Assembly (NCBI RefSeq): GCF_002940685.1
Contig: NZ_PNFP01000001.1
Coordinates: forward strand, 62,001 to 126,000
DNA length: 64,000 bases
Source of the DNA: Ensifer adhaerens
GTDB lineage: Bacteria > Pseudomonadota > Alphaproteobacteria > Rhizobiales > Rhizobiaceae
Direction: 5' to 3'
Shown here: piece after piece, positions 26,746-35,245 of the stretch
Layout of the letters: each line of letters starts with the position of its first letter
Numbering within the stretch: the first letter of the stretch is position 1
Made by a program: the position numbers and the translations under genes
Notes under the pieces: generated by a model
Databases searched by the model: none
What the model was told of the DNA's origin: nothing
What the model saw: the letters and a program-made list of their open reading frames with translations, nothing else

Positions 26746-27902
26746 GTGAGAGGAAGGCAATCACCGGCGCCCGCCTGTTCGACGGCGTCGAATGGCACGA
26801 TGGCTGCGCCCTCGTGATCGAGGCTGGCCGCGTCAAGGCGATCGTGGCCGCAGCGGACGTCTCGGCCGATGCTGAACGGATCGATGCCCATGGCATGCTG
26901 CTCGTGCCGGGTTTCATCGACCTGCAGGTGAACGGCGGCGGCGGTGCGCTTCTGAACGAGGAGCCGAGCGTCGAAGGCATCCGGCAGATCTGTTCGGCCC
27001 ATGCCAAGTTCGGCACCACGGCGCTGTTGCCGACGCTGATCACCGATACGCGTGAAGTCCGGAGCGCCACCATCAAGGCGGGTCTCGATGCCAAGGCCGC
27101 GGGTGTCCCCGGCTTCCTCGGCCTGCATCTCGAAGGTCCGCATCTCTCGGTGGCGCGCAAGGGCGCCCACGATCCGAAGCTGATCCGCCCGATGGACGAC
27201 GCCGATCTCGCCGAGATGCTCGATTGCGCCAGGGCGCTCGGCGTGCTGATGGTGACCGTGGCGCCTGAAAACGCCACCAGGGAGCAGGTGCGCGCGCTCG
27301 CTGACGCCGGCGCCGTCGTCAGTCTCGGACATACGGATGTCGGCTACGAGACCGCCGTTGCCTATGCAAAAGCCGGCGCCAGGACGGTGACCCACCTCTT
27401 CAACGCCATGAGCGGCCTTGGCCATCGCGAGCCGGGCGTGGTCGGCGCAGCACTTGCCACCGGCACGCTGCATGCGGGCCTGATCGCCGATGGCTACCAT
27501 GTCGAGCCGGCGTCGATGGGCGTGGCGCTGCGCGCCAAGGTCGGTCCGGGCCAGATCTTCCTGGTCACCGACGCGATGTCGCCGATCGGAACCGACATGA
27601 AGAGCTTCCAGCTCAACGGTCGCGAGATCCTGCGCGAAGGCGGTCGCCTGACGCTTGCCGACGGCACCCTTGCCGGCGCCGACATCGACATGCTGTCTTC
27701 GGTCCGCTTCGTGCACGAAAAGCTCGGCCTGCCGGTCGAGGAAGCCCTGCGCATGGCGTCTGCCTATCCAGCCGACGCGATGGGCATCGCCACCCACAAG
27801 GGGCGGTTGAAGCCCGGGGCCGACGCCGATTTCGTGTTGCTCACGCCGGATCTCGGCATGGGCTCCACCTGGATCGGCGGCGCGCAGGTCTACGCCGCCT
27901 GA
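26742..27902 (+). CDS. nagA: N-acetylglucosamine-6-phosphate deacetylase
   Basis: A 386-aa amidohydrolase. It hydrolyses GlcNAc-6-P to GlcN-6-P and acetate in the cytosol. Metal and active-site motifs are in order: PGFIDLQVNGGGG (the QxN form of the first motif, as in E. coli NagA), HLEGPHLS (metal Glu), LGHTDVGYE (His), VTHLFNAMSGL (His), and VTDAMSPIG (catalytic Asp). It completes the route MurNAc-6-P to GlcNAc-6-P to GlcN-6-P to Fru-6-P with murQ and the isomerizing deaminase. Overlaps the previous gene by 4 bp. A strong terminator follows. Confidence 0.96.
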   Translation: MSERKAITGARLFDGVEWHDGCALVIEAGRVKAIVAAADVSADAERIDAHGMLLVPGFIDLQVNGGGGALLNEEPSVEGIRQICSAHAKFGTTALLPTLITDTREVRSATIKAGLDAKAAGVPGFLGLHLEGPHLSVARKGAHDPKLIRPMDDADLAEMLDCARALGVLMVTVAPENATREQVRALADAGAVVSLGHTDVGYETAVAYAKAGARTVTHLFNAMSGLGHREPGVVGAALATGTLHAGLIADGYHVEPASMGVALRAKVGPGQIFLVTDAMSPIGTDMKSFQLNGREILREGGRLTLADGTLAGADIDMLSSVRFVHEKLGLPVEEALRMASAYPADAMGIATHKGRLKPGADADFVLLTPDLGMGSTWIGGAQVYAA

Positions 27903-27935
27903 TCGTTGCGCTACCCGCGCTGCCACTGACAAGAA

Positions 27936-27969
27936 GACCCGGAAAGCGCCTCGCTTTCCGGGTCTTTTT
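27936..27969 (+). terminator. Rho-independent terminator after nagA
   Basis: 13-bp stem (GACCCGGAAAGCG/CGCTTTCCGGGTC), 3-nt loop, followed by TTTTTCTTT. It separates nagA from the convergent cutC gene. Confidence 0.9.
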
Positions 27970-27986
27970 CTTTGGGCGGCCTTTCG

Positions 27987-28721
27987 TCAGCGCGGACCAT
28001 GGGTCGCAAGTTTCGCCTTCATCGCCCGGACCGTCTCCGCGTCGGTGCGGCGCCGATCGGCGGAAACGAAGCCCATTTCCACCAGGCGCTGATCTTGAGC
28101 CGGCTCACGAATGGAGCAGGAGGAGTGGACCTCAACCACGGTCAGCCTGCTCAAAAGGCCGTCGACCGTATCGAGCGTCACGCCGGACCCGGGCATGACC
28201 GACAATCGTCCCGCAGCACGCTCGGTGATTTCCGCCAATCGATCGATTGCCTGCGGTGCACTCTTTGCGCCGCCCGACGTCAGGATGCGCTCGAAGCCGA
28301 GGTCGACCGCGATTTCCATGGCCTCGGCGAAATCCGGGACGAGGTCGAAGGCCCGGTGCAGCGTCATGCCGAGTCCTGCCGCATGGCCGGTGAGCTTGGT
28401 GAGCATCGACGTGTCGAGCCGGCCATCGGCAAGTGACGCGCCGAGCACGACGCCAGCCAGACCTGCCGCCCGCGCCGCATCGATATCGCGCCGCATCACA
28501 TCCAGATCGGCAGTAGAGAAAATGAAATCACCGGGCCGCGGCCGGATCATCGCGTAGACGGGGACCCGCGGCGGGCCGGCGAGCGCCATCAGGCCGGGAT
28601 TGGGTGTGAGTCCACCCACCGAAAGAGCGGCGCAAAGCTCGATCCGGTCAGCACCCCCTTCGATGGCCGCGTAAAGCCCGTCGGCATCGTCGACGCAGAC
28701 TTCGAGTTTGATGTCGCTCAT
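27987..28721 (-). CDS. cutC: CutC family protein (PF03932, copper homeostasis annotation)
   Basis: A 244-aa TIM-barrel protein. Family signatures are visible: LEVCVDDADG near the N terminus, GADRIELCAALSVGGLTPN, VYAMIRPRPGDF, TLHRAFD, ILTSGGA and MPGSGV. Despite the historical copper link, CutC proteins often occur in sugar operons, and a sugar-related role would fit here. ATG 28721 overlaps the ROK kinase stop by 4 bp. Last gene of the amidase-ROK-cutC operon. Confidence 0.92.
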   Translation of the reverse strand: MSDIKLEVCVDDADGLYAAIEGGADRIELCAALSVGGLTPNPGLMALAGPPRVPVYAMIRPRPGDFIFSTADLDVMRRDIDAARAAGLAGVVLGASLADGRLDTSMLTKLTGHAAGLGMTLHRAFDLVPDFAEAMEIAVDLGFERILTSGGAKSAPQAIDRLAEITERAAGRLSVMPGSGVTLDTVDGLLSRLTVVEVHSSCSIREPAQDQRLVEMGFVSADRRRTDAETVRAMKAKLATHGPR

Positions 28722-29629
28722 GCCTTGTCTCCCGAAAGTCCGAGCAGTGCGGCACCGATCAGGCCGGGCTCGATCCGGCATTCGCCGCGAACGACCAACG
28801 GCCGGTCGAACTGTCGCAGAATCCGGCTACGCACCGTCCTGTCGATCTCGGCGAGCAGCTCCTCGGCATTGGAAAGGCCGCCGCCGACGGGCACGATCGT
28901 GGCACCCGTGATGTTGATGACCAGCGCCAGGGGTGAACTGACGAGATCGACGAGCAGGTCGACCGTGCGTTTCGCCTCGGCATCGCCAACCTTCCACGCC
29001 TCGATGATCTCGTGGCTCGAAAGCGTCTTGCCGTGGGCTGTCTGGTGCAGCCGTTCCAGCCCACGGGCACCGCCGACCGTATCGACGCAGCGCTTCTGGC
29101 CGCAGCCGCAGGCATAGGCAGGGATGGCGATCGGCGGATCGCCGGCCTCGGCCGCGATCGCCGGGCCATGGCCCCATTCGCCGGCAAAACCGCCATCGGC
29201 ATTGATCAGTCGGCCGTCGATCACCAGTCCGCCGCCGACACCGGTGCCGAGAATGGCGCCGAAGACGATGCGGTGACCGCGCCCCGCACCCGCACCGGCC
29301 TCGGCCAGCGCAAAACAGTCGGCGTCATTGGCGATCCTGACCGGTAGATGCAGCGCCGCCTCGAGTTCGGCGACCAGTTCGCGGCCGTCGATGCAGGGAA
29401 TGTTGGCGCATTTGATACGCCGCGTCTCGGGATCGATCACGCCGGTGATCGAGATCGCCACGCATTCCGGGTGCCCGCCCGCCTCGTCCAGCACCTCTTC
29501 GAGCGCCTGCACGAACTGGCGGAAATTGTTGAGCGGCGTCGCCCGGCGCGGCAACGGAAAGATCCGGTCACGCGAATGCACGATCGCGCCCTTGATCGCC
29601 GAACCGCCGATATCGAAACAGACGATCAT
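28718..29629 (-). CDS. ROK family sugar kinase (N-acetylglucosamine/N-acetylmannosamine type)
   Basis: A 303-aa kinase. The ATP-binding phosphate-1 loop is FDIGGSAIKGAIV (5-17). The ROK zinc motif appears as YACGCGQKRCVDT, with the conserved Cys triplet. The sugar-binding GxEWGH-type motif is seen as GFAGEWGHGP, and NDADCFALAEA is the catalytic region. ROK kinases with this GEWGH motif phosphorylate GlcNAc or ManNAc. It is therefore a second amino-sugar kinase close to the BadF-type one. Its start overlaps the amidase stop (ATGA). Confidence 0.9.
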   Translation of the reverse strand: MIVCFDIGGSAIKGAIVHSRDRIFPLPRRATPLNNFRQFVQALEEVLDEAGGHPECVAISITGVIDPETRRIKCANIPCIDGRELVAELEAALHLPVRIANDADCFALAEAGAGAGRGHRIVFGAILGTGVGGGLVIDGRLINADGGFAGEWGHGPAIAAEAGDPPIAIPAYACGCGQKRCVDTVGGARGLERLHQTAHGKTLSSHEIIEAWKVGDAEAKRTVDLLVDLVSSPLALVINITGATIVPVGGGLSNAEELLAEIDRTVRSRILRQFDRPLVVRGECRIEPGLIGAALLGLSGDKA

Positions 29630-30987
29630 GCTTCACCCCGGATGATCGCCTCGGCCGAAAGCGCTACCGAAAGCAGCCGGTCGTCCTGGTGGTGCGGGGC
29701 TGCAAGCTGGAAGCCGACGGGCATTTCCGCCGCCCCGAGGCCGCAGGGTATGGAGATGCCGCAGAAATCCAGGAAGTTGCCGATCGAGGTGTTGCGCAAG
29801 GTTTTGCCGTTGATCTTGAAGAACAGCTCGTCGTCTTCGAGAAGCGGCGCGATCGGCGGGGCGACATGCGGCAGCGTCGGATGGGCGATGAGCTCGTTGG
29901 GCCTCAGGCTTTCGACCGTCTCGTGGATCAGCTGGTCGCGGGCATCGAGGAGCGCAATGTAATCGGGCATGGTGATCTTCTCGCCGAGCCTTGTGCGCGC
30001 GACGACACGCGGATCCATCGCGTTCGCCTCGGGGCCGGCCAGCCGCTCGCGATGAAGCGCATAGGCCTCCGCCGTGACCAGGGCACCGTGGCGGGCCATT
30101 AGCCCAAACACCGCCGAGAAGGCCGGGAATGCGCGGCGGCTGATGGCGACGCCGGCTTTTTCGAGCCGCCTGATCGCGTCCTCGAAGGCCTCGACGACCT
30201 CCGGTTCCGCGTCATCGAACACGACGGTTTCCGGGATCACCAGCGCGACGCCGGAGAGGTCGGCGCGGCGCACGGTCGGCGCCGTCAGCCCGTGCATGGC
30301 GGCGTCGATCCAGACCGCGTCCTTTACCGTATGGCAGAGCGGCCCGAGCGAATCGAGGCTCTCGGCCAGCGGATAGACGCCCTTCATCGCATAGCGGCCA
30401 CGTGTCGCCTTGTAGCCGACGATGCCGGTCATTGCCGCTGGAATGCGCACGGAGCCGCCGGTGTCGGTGCCGATCGCCGCCGGCACCAGCCCCGCCGCGA
30501 CGGCGGCGGCCGAGCCCGACGATGAGCCGCCGGGAATGCGCTCGACATCGGTCGCGGCGGGATTGCGCGGCGTGCCGTAATGCGGGTTGATGCCAAGGCC
30601 GGAAAAGGCGAATTCGCTGAGATTGGTGCGGCCGACACTGACCATGCCGGCGGCGGCGACAGCCGCAACGACGGGCGCGTCGCTCGTTGCTGGCGCGTTC
30701 GACCGAAGCACGGTCGAGCCGGCGGTCGTGACGCTGCCGGCCACGTCGAACAGATCCTTCCAGGCAACCGGCAGGCCGTCGAGCAGACCGAGCGAACGCC
30801 CGGCCCTCAGCCGTTTCGAGGCAGCCTCGGCATCCCGCGTCGCACGCTCGGTCGTCAGTTCGACGAAGATGGCGTAGTCGCCGTGCGCGTCGATCGCCGC
30901 ATAGGTCTGCCTGGTGAGGTCCACCGGATCCAGATTGCCGCTCTGGACCAGCACGGAAAGGCTGGCGAGTGTCTTTTGTTCTGTCAT
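29626..30987 (-). CDS. Amidase signature family hydrolase
   Basis: A 453-aa amidase. The Ser-cisSer-Lys triad is present: Lys77 (AWKDLF), Ser155-157 region (PGGSSSGSA) and nucleophile Ser179 (GTDTGGSVRIP). Length and motifs match the AS family (GatA-like, but with no gatB/gatC nearby). Substrate is unknown; the operon partners (ROK kinase, CutC) suggest release of a sugar or amine from an amide. First gene of the leftward three-gene operon. It starts 191 bp from the divergent cysZ-like gene. Confidence 0.92.
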   Translation of the reverse strand: MTEQKTLASLSVLVQSGNLDPVDLTRQTYAAIDAHGDYAIFVELTTERATRDAEAASKRLRAGRSLGLLDGLPVAWKDLFDVAGSVTTAGSTVLRSNAPATSDAPVVAAVAAAGMVSVGRTNLSEFAFSGLGINPHYGTPRNPAATDVERIPGGSSSGSAAAVAAGLVPAAIGTDTGGSVRIPAAMTGIVGYKATRGRYAMKGVYPLAESLDSLGPLCHTVKDAVWIDAAMHGLTAPTVRRADLSGVALVIPETVVFDDAEPEVVEAFEDAIRRLEKAGVAISRRAFPAFSAVFGLMARHGALVTAEAYALHRERLAGPEANAMDPRVVARTRLGEKITMPDYIALLDARDQLIHETVESLRPNELIAHPTLPHVAPPIAPLLEDDELFFKINGKTLRNTSIGNFLDFCGISIPCGLGAAEMPVGFQLAAPHHQDDRLLSVALSAEAIIRGEA

Positions 30988-31178
30988 GTCATCCTCCGCG
31001 GACCGCTGCTTTCGGCATTCCGTCTGTCTACAATATCGCCGCCCCCGGCGTTTTCCATGCTTCCCTTAGACGAGGCGCATGAATCTTGCATAAAGACGGG
31101 TGCCTGCCGGAACTATCTTGTCGCCGGTAGCGCCTCTGCCTACATGCACCATCGAACCTTGGCCCATGCTGGAGAGCG

Positions 31179-31913
31179 ATGATGATCCTGGACGCGGCGC
31201 GACTGTCGCTTGCCAACCTGTTTGCGCCTGAGACCCGATCGGTCTTCTGGAAGGTGTTGGGGCTGACGATCCTTGCGCTTGTCGCCCTCTGGTTTGCGGT
31301 GCGCGAACTGTTCATCTGGCTGGCCTTGCCCTGGATCGACACGCTGATGCCGGGCACGCCCGTCTGGGCCGGCTGGCTGACTTTTGTCCTCGGCATCTTC
31401 GCAAGCCTTGGCCTCGCCCTGGCGCTCGCCTTGCTTCTGGCCCCGGTCACTGCGCTCATCGCCGGCTTTTTCCTCGACGACGTCGCCGAGGTGATCGAGA
31501 AGCGGGACTATCCGAACGAGCCGGCGGGAAGGCCGCTGCCGCTCGGCGAGGCGATTGCCGGCTCGCTGAAGTTCCTGGGCGTCGTCATCCTCGGCAACCT
31601 CTTGGCGCTCGTGCTGCTGCTCGTTCCGGGCGTCAATCTCGTCGCCTTCTTTTTGGTCAACGGCTACCTGCTCGGGCGTGAATTCTTTGAATTCGCGGCG
31701 ATGCGGTACCGCGCGCCGGCGGAGGCGCGGCTCTTTCGGCAGAAGCACCGGTCGACCGTGTTTCTCGCCGGGTTGCTGCTCGCGGCTTTCCTGGCGGTCC
31801 CCTTCGTCAACCTTCTGACACCGCTCTTTGCCGCCGGCCTGATGGTGCACCTGCACAAGCGGCTCTCGGCACGGGATCCCGGGTTTTCGCCTGGTGCCGC
31901 GGCGAAGGCCTGA
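31179..31913 (+). CDS. EI24/CysZ-like membrane protein
   Basis: A 244-aa inner-membrane protein with four to five long hydrophobic segments and two amphipathic helices. It ends with a basic tail. The pattern FLDDVAEVIEKRDYP and GYLLGREFFEFAAMRY is characteristic of the EI24 domain (PF07264), which includes the sulfate transporter CysZ. The sulfate role is established only for enterobacterial CysZ and is not shown here. Two adjacent ATGs (31179 and 31182). Probably followed by slyX in the same direction, 78 bp downstream. Confidence 0.85.
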   Translation: MMILDAARLSLANLFAPETRSVFWKVLGLTILALVALWFAVRELFIWLALPWIDTLMPGTPVWAGWLTFVLGIFASLGLALALALLLAPVTALIAGFFLDDVAEVIEKRDYPNEPAGRPLPLGEAIAGSLKFLGVVILGNLLALVLLLVPGVNLVAFFLVNGYLLGREFFEFAAMRYRAPAEARLFRQKHRSTVFLAGLLLAAFLAVPFVNLLTPLFAAGLMVHLHKRLSARDPGFSPGAAAKA

Positions 31914-31991
31914 TTGGTCCTTGCTTGACATAGGGCCGGCTGTGGCCAATCTGCCGGCAAACGGCGCGACGCGCCCAAGGAGTTTGCAGGA

Positions 31992-32201
31992 ATGAGCAAC
32001 ACGGACGAACGGATCACCCGGCTCGAAGAAACGGTGGCCCACCAGGCCAAAACCATCGAGGAGCTTTCCGATCAGCTTGCCGAGCAGTGGAAGGTGGTCG
32101 AGCAGGCGCGCGCCAAGCTCGACCGGCTGACCGAAAGGTTCCTGACGCTCGAAGAGCAGTCGCTCGACGCGCCGGCAATCACGAAGCCGCCGCATTACTG
32201 A
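31992..32201 (+). CDS. slyX: SlyX family protein
   Basis: A 69-aa acidic coiled-coil protein: ERITRLEETVAHQAKTIEEL begins a heptad pattern that runs to about residue 55, and the tail ends KPPHY. This is the standard SlyX architecture and length (E. coli SlyX is about 72 aa with a PPHY tail). Function unknown. The start follows an AAGGAG site. A bidirectional terminator lies 30 bp after the stop. Confidence 0.9.
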   Translation: MSNTDERITRLEETVAHQAKTIEELSDQLAEQWKVVEQARAKLDRLTERFLTLEEQSLDAPAITKPPHY

Positions 32202-32231
32202 TTGCAGCGATCACGTCAGGACAAACAAAAA

Positions 32232-32263
32232 GGCCGCCGGTCCAACGAACCGGCGGCCCTTTT
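32232..32263 (+). terminator. Bidirectional terminator between slyX and the BMP gene
   Basis: GGCCGCCGGT/ACCGGCGGCC 10-bp stem, flanked by AAAAA on the left and CTTTT on the right. It can stop both slyX and the convergent binding-protein gene. Confidence 0.9.
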
Positions 32264-32282
32264 CATTGCGCAAGCGCTGCTC

Positions 32283-33275
32283 TTAGTAAGGGCAGGACTC
32301 GTCGCTCATGTAGTCGTGGACCTGGACCTTGCCGGCAATGATTTCGGCTTTCACCTTTTCCACCGCGTCGAGCATCTCGGGCGTGATCAGCGCCTTGTTG
32401 TTGTCGTCGAGCGCGTAGCCGACGCCATCTTCCTTGAGGCCGAGGTTGGAAATGCCGAATTCGAACTTGTCGTTCTTGGCTGCCGTGAAGGCTTCGTAGA
32501 CGGCGACGTCGACGCGCTTCAGCATCGAGGTCAGCACCTTGCCCGGCTGCAGGGCGTTCTGGTTGCTATCGACGCCAATGCCGAGCTTGCCCGCATCTGC
32601 GGCTGCCTGCAGGACACCGACACCGGTGCCGCCGGCTGCGTGGTAGACGACATCCGAGCCCTGGTCGATCTGGGACTTGGCGATTTCGCCGCCCTTGACC
32701 GGGTCGTTCCAGGCATCCGGCGTCGTGCCGGTGTAGGCTTCCAGAACCTTGACGTCAGCGCCGGTCGACTTGGCGCCGCCAACGTAGCCGCAGGCGAACT
32801 TGTGGATCAGCGGAACGTCCATGCCGCCGACGAAGCTGACGGTCTTCGACTTCGAAGCGAGACCAGCGAGAACGCCGACGAGGTAGGAGCCTTCCTGCTC
32901 CTTGAAGACGACCGATTTGACGTTCGGCTTCTCGACGACCATGTCGATGATCGCGAACTTGATATCCGGATACTCCGGCGCGATCTTTTCGAGCGAAGCC
33001 GCCCAGTTGAAGCCGGCCATGACGATCGGGCTGTTGCCGTCGCTGGCGAAGCGGCGCAGCGCCTGTTCGCGCTGGGCGTCGTTGGCGATTTCGAACTCGC
33101 GGTATTCGACGCCGGATTCCGTCTTGAACTTTTCGGCGCCGTTAAAGGCAGCCTCGTTGAAGGATTTGTCGAACTTGCCGCCGAGATCGTAGATGATCGC
33201 CGGCTTGATGTCGGCGGCCAGAGCCGTCGCGGACATCATCGAAAAGGCAAAGAGACCGAGAATTGTTTTTTTCAT
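32283..33275 (-). CDS. BMP family ABC transporter substrate-binding protein
   Basis: A 330-aa periplasmic protein with a signal peptide (MKKTILGLFAFSMMSATALA, cleaved near ALA-A). The BMP/PnrA fold is shown by AIIYDLGGKFDKSFNEAAFNG, GFNWAASLEKIAPEYP, FVGGMDVPLIHKFACGY and GVGVLQAAADAG. Family members bind purine nucleosides or similar heterocycles. The permease and ATPase genes are not in this window, so the protein is an orphan here or its partners lie elsewhere. Monocistronic. Confidence 0.93.
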   Translation of the reverse strand: MKKTILGLFAFSMMSATALAADIKPAIIYDLGGKFDKSFNEAAFNGAEKFKTESGVEYREFEIANDAQREQALRRFASDGNSPIVMAGFNWAASLEKIAPEYPDIKFAIIDMVVEKPNVKSVVFKEQEGSYLVGVLAGLASKSKTVSFVGGMDVPLIHKFACGYVGGAKSTGADVKVLEAYTGTTPDAWNDPVKGGEIAKSQIDQGSDVVYHAAGGTGVGVLQAAADAGKLGIGVDSNQNALQPGKVLTSMLKRVDVAVYEAFTAAKNDKFEFGISNLGLKEDGVGYALDDNNKALITPEMLDAVEKVKAEIIAGKVQVHDYMSDESCPY

Positions 33276-33578
33276 CGTGCAGCCCTGTTGTCGCTATTGA
33301 TCTTATTGGGTCCTCCCGCCGACCTCCTGACGGAAGCCTGTCTGCGGAACCCACCCCCTTCTCCTTGGGGCTAGGGTGGCGCATCCTTGCACGGCCACGG
33401 CAAAAAAACACTCAAAATTTTTCAGATGGTAAAAATGCACGCGACCGAAGCCGCTACCCGTAAGGCACCGGTTCTGTTGTGCTTTTGCAATTTCGACGAG
33501 GTGTGCTCGCCGGCCCGGCGCGGCCTTGGAGTTGTGGCAATCCCGATCTTGCGAAGAAGCGCAACGGGGCGGTATCGC
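33276..33578. other. Intergenic region upstream of the BMP gene
   Basis: 303 bp. It holds the upstream region of the BMP gene on the minus strand and the 3' end of msrA. A hairpin-like CCACCCC/GGGGCTAGGGTGG lies near 33350-33375. No purine-type riboswitch fold or other gene was recognised. Confidence 0.4.
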
Positions 33579-34232
33579 CTAGCGCCCGATCGGGCAGCTG
33601 ACGCCGGTGCCGCGCAGAGCGCAATAGCCGCCGGGGTTCTTCGCCAGATATTGCTGATGGTAGTCCTCGGCAAAATAGAACGGTCCGGCGTTGCCGATCT
33701 CGGTGGTAATCTTGCCGCCATGATTGGCGTGCTTCAGCGCCGTCTGGAACGTGGTCCGAGCCGTCTTGGCTTCCGCCAGTTGCTCGTCGTCATAGGCGTA
33801 GATCGCCGAGCGGTAGGTGGTGCCGATGTCGTTGCCCTGGCGCATGCCCTGCGTCGGGTCGTGTTCCTCGAAGAAAGTCCTGAGAAGGCTCGCGAGCCCC
33901 ACCTTTTCGGGATCATAAACGACCAACACCACTTCCGCATGGCCGGTAAGCCCGGTCGTCGTTTCCTGGTAGGTCGGGTTCGGCGTCAGCCCGCCGGCAT
34001 AGCCGACCGCCGTCACGTAGACGCCGGGGATGTTCCACAGCAGTCGTTCGGCGCCCCAGAAGCAGCCCATGCCGAAAAGGATCTTCTTCATGCCGTCGGG
34101 GTAGGGACCGTTCAGCGGCCGGCCCGAAACGAAATGCGTCTCGGCCGTCGGGATCGGCTCGTCGCGGCCCGGCAGTGCCGTCTGCGCGTCCGGCATGATC
34201 GTCTTCTTGTTGAACATGTCGATCAGGAACAT
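33579..34232 (-). CDS. msrA: Peptide methionine sulfoxide reductase MsrA
   Basis: A 217-aa cytosolic repair enzyme that reduces Met-S-sulfoxide. The catalytic motif GMGCFWGAE carries Cys57; [22 protein letters not shown] and [12 protein letters not shown] follow as in all MsrA. Resolving Cys candidates are in the C-terminal [13 protein letters not shown]. An N-terminal extension of about 48 residues precedes the core, usual in alphaproteobacterial MsrA. ATG 34232 was chosen because AAAGGAGT lies 7 nt before it. The ATG at 34238 is too close to that site. Confidence 0.95.
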   Translation of the reverse strand: MFLIDMFNKKTIMPDAQTALPGRDEPIPTAETHFVSGRPLNGPYPDGMKKILFGMGCFWGAERLLWNIPGVYVTAVGYAGGLTPNPTYQETTTGLTGHAEVVLVVYDPEKVGLASLLRTFFEEHDPTQGMRQGNDIGTTYRSAIYAYDDEQLAEAKTARTTFQTALKHANHGGKITTEIGNAGPFYFAEDYHQQYLAKNPGGYCALRGTGVSCPIGR

Positions 34233-34271
34233 CAGCATACTCCTTTCGATGCGAAGGCGCACCGTAACGCG

Positions 34272-34589
34272 TCAGGCGGCGAAGCGCCCCGCCGCCGGCC
34301 GCTTCTTGTAGCCGGCCATCCAAAGCACGAGGGCAATCAGAGCGAGCACGGCGAAGGCCGGTTGCTGCAGCAGCCAATGCAGCACTCCGTGCCAGATGGT
34401 CGGTGCCGTGTCGGAGCGTTGCGCAAACTGGACCCAGCTCGCCGTATCGGCGCCCAGCGCTTCCAGATCGTCGCCGAGCGACGTCATCACCAGTTCCGAT
34501 GCGGCGACCGACTGGATCGCATCGACGGCGCCGGCAAGCACGGCGGCAAACAACACGACGGCGCTCGCCAGCCTCAATAGAAATCGCAT
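34272..34589 (-). CDS. Small two-helix membrane protein, hypothetical
   Basis: A 105-aa protein. It has an N-terminal hydrophobic helix (FLLRLASAVVLFAAVLAGAV) and a second helix near residue 75-93 (FAVLALIALVLWMAGY). A soluble stretch of about 50 residues lies between them, probably periplasmic, and a KKRP basic tail is cytoplasmic. No family recognised. It sits 39 bp upstream of msrA on the same strand, so cotranscription is likely, but msrA also has its own strong ribosome site. Confidence 0.75.
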   Translation of the reverse strand: MRFLLRLASAVVLFAAVLAGAVDAIQSVAASELVMTSLGDDLEALGADTASWVQFAQRSDTAPTIWHGVLHWLLQQPAFAVLALIALVLWMAGYKKRPAAGRFAA

Positions 34590-34971
34590 CGGACTGCATT
34601 CCCTTCCATTCGCGGGCTGGCGCCGGTCATCGGCACGGCGCGTTGCCCGCCGCATCTTCTCCGATCGCCCATGCCTCGGACAAGGCCCTGTGATGAAATT
34701 ATGCGCGCAAGCCGAGCATGCTGGAGGCGGTGTCTGAGACGGGCCGGCCGCATCGGACAGGTCCTGGCGCAAGAGATAGGCGCCTTGCCCGGAGCGCACA
34801 ATGGGAACCGGGAGCCCGCTCGTGTCACAAGATGTCAATAATCTGTCAGAAAGCAGTTGATCCCGACAGAATCATCGGTATATAGACGCGCGTCCGCCGG
34901 TTTAAGCCGGCTGACGCCGAAGGGCCCCGCCCTTCCCATCCAGCCGGATTGACCATCGGCTGCTGACGGAT
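34590..34971. other. Intergenic region upstream of tRNA-Ser
   Basis: About 380 bp. It contains the upstream region of the minus-strand membrane-protein gene and, near its right end, the tRNA promoter at 34857-34884. No ORF with a credible ribosome site was seen. Confidence 0.5.
34857..34884 (+). promoter_or_regulatory. Promoter candidate for tRNA-Ser
   Basis: TTGATC (34857-34862), a 16-nt spacer, then TATATA (34879-34884). The predicted start near 34891 leaves an 80-nt 5' leader before the mature tRNA. Confidence 0.55.
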
Positions 34972-35061
34972 GGACAGGTGGCCGAGTGGTTGAAGGCGCA
35001 CGCCTGGAACGCGTGTATACGTGAAAGCGTATCGAGGGTTCGAATCCCTCTCTGTCCGCCA
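34972..35061 (+). tRNA. tRNA-Ser, anticodon GGA
   Basis: A 90-nt class II tRNA with the long variable arm expected of serine tRNAs. The acceptor stem GGACAGG pairs with TCTGTCC (one G-U). The anticodon stem CACGC/GCGTG encloses loop CTGGAAC with anticodon GGA. The T arm contains GGTTCGAATCC, and the CCA end is encoded (35059-35061). Reads UCC and UCU codons. Confidence 0.97.
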
Positions 35062-35220
35062 TCCCCCCTTGTTCTGCTTCCATTGCAAACGCGCCCAAAG
35101 CGCTACCCATGCCCTATCTGCTGGCAGGATTGATCTGCGACGCCGCGACAACGTCCTTCGGCGTGGAAAAGTCGCGTCCTTTCTTTTCTCTGCCTGCTGA
35201 ACGGCGCCCTTGTCATTGAA

Positions 35221-35236
35221 ATAAGTCTGTGCTTAT
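35221..35236 (+). promoter_or_regulatory. Operator-like inverted repeat before the ArsR gene
   Basis: ATAAG-N6-CTTAT, a perfect 5-bp dyad 10 bp before the ArsR ATG. ArsR-family repressors typically bind A/T-rich dyads near the promoter or start of their own gene. Confidence 0.5.
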
Positions 35237-35245
35237 GTGTTGATC

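Noticed and set aside
33276-33578. Purine riboswitch before the BMP binding-protein gene
   Set aside because: No three-way-junction aptamer pattern could be drawn from the minus-strand leader.
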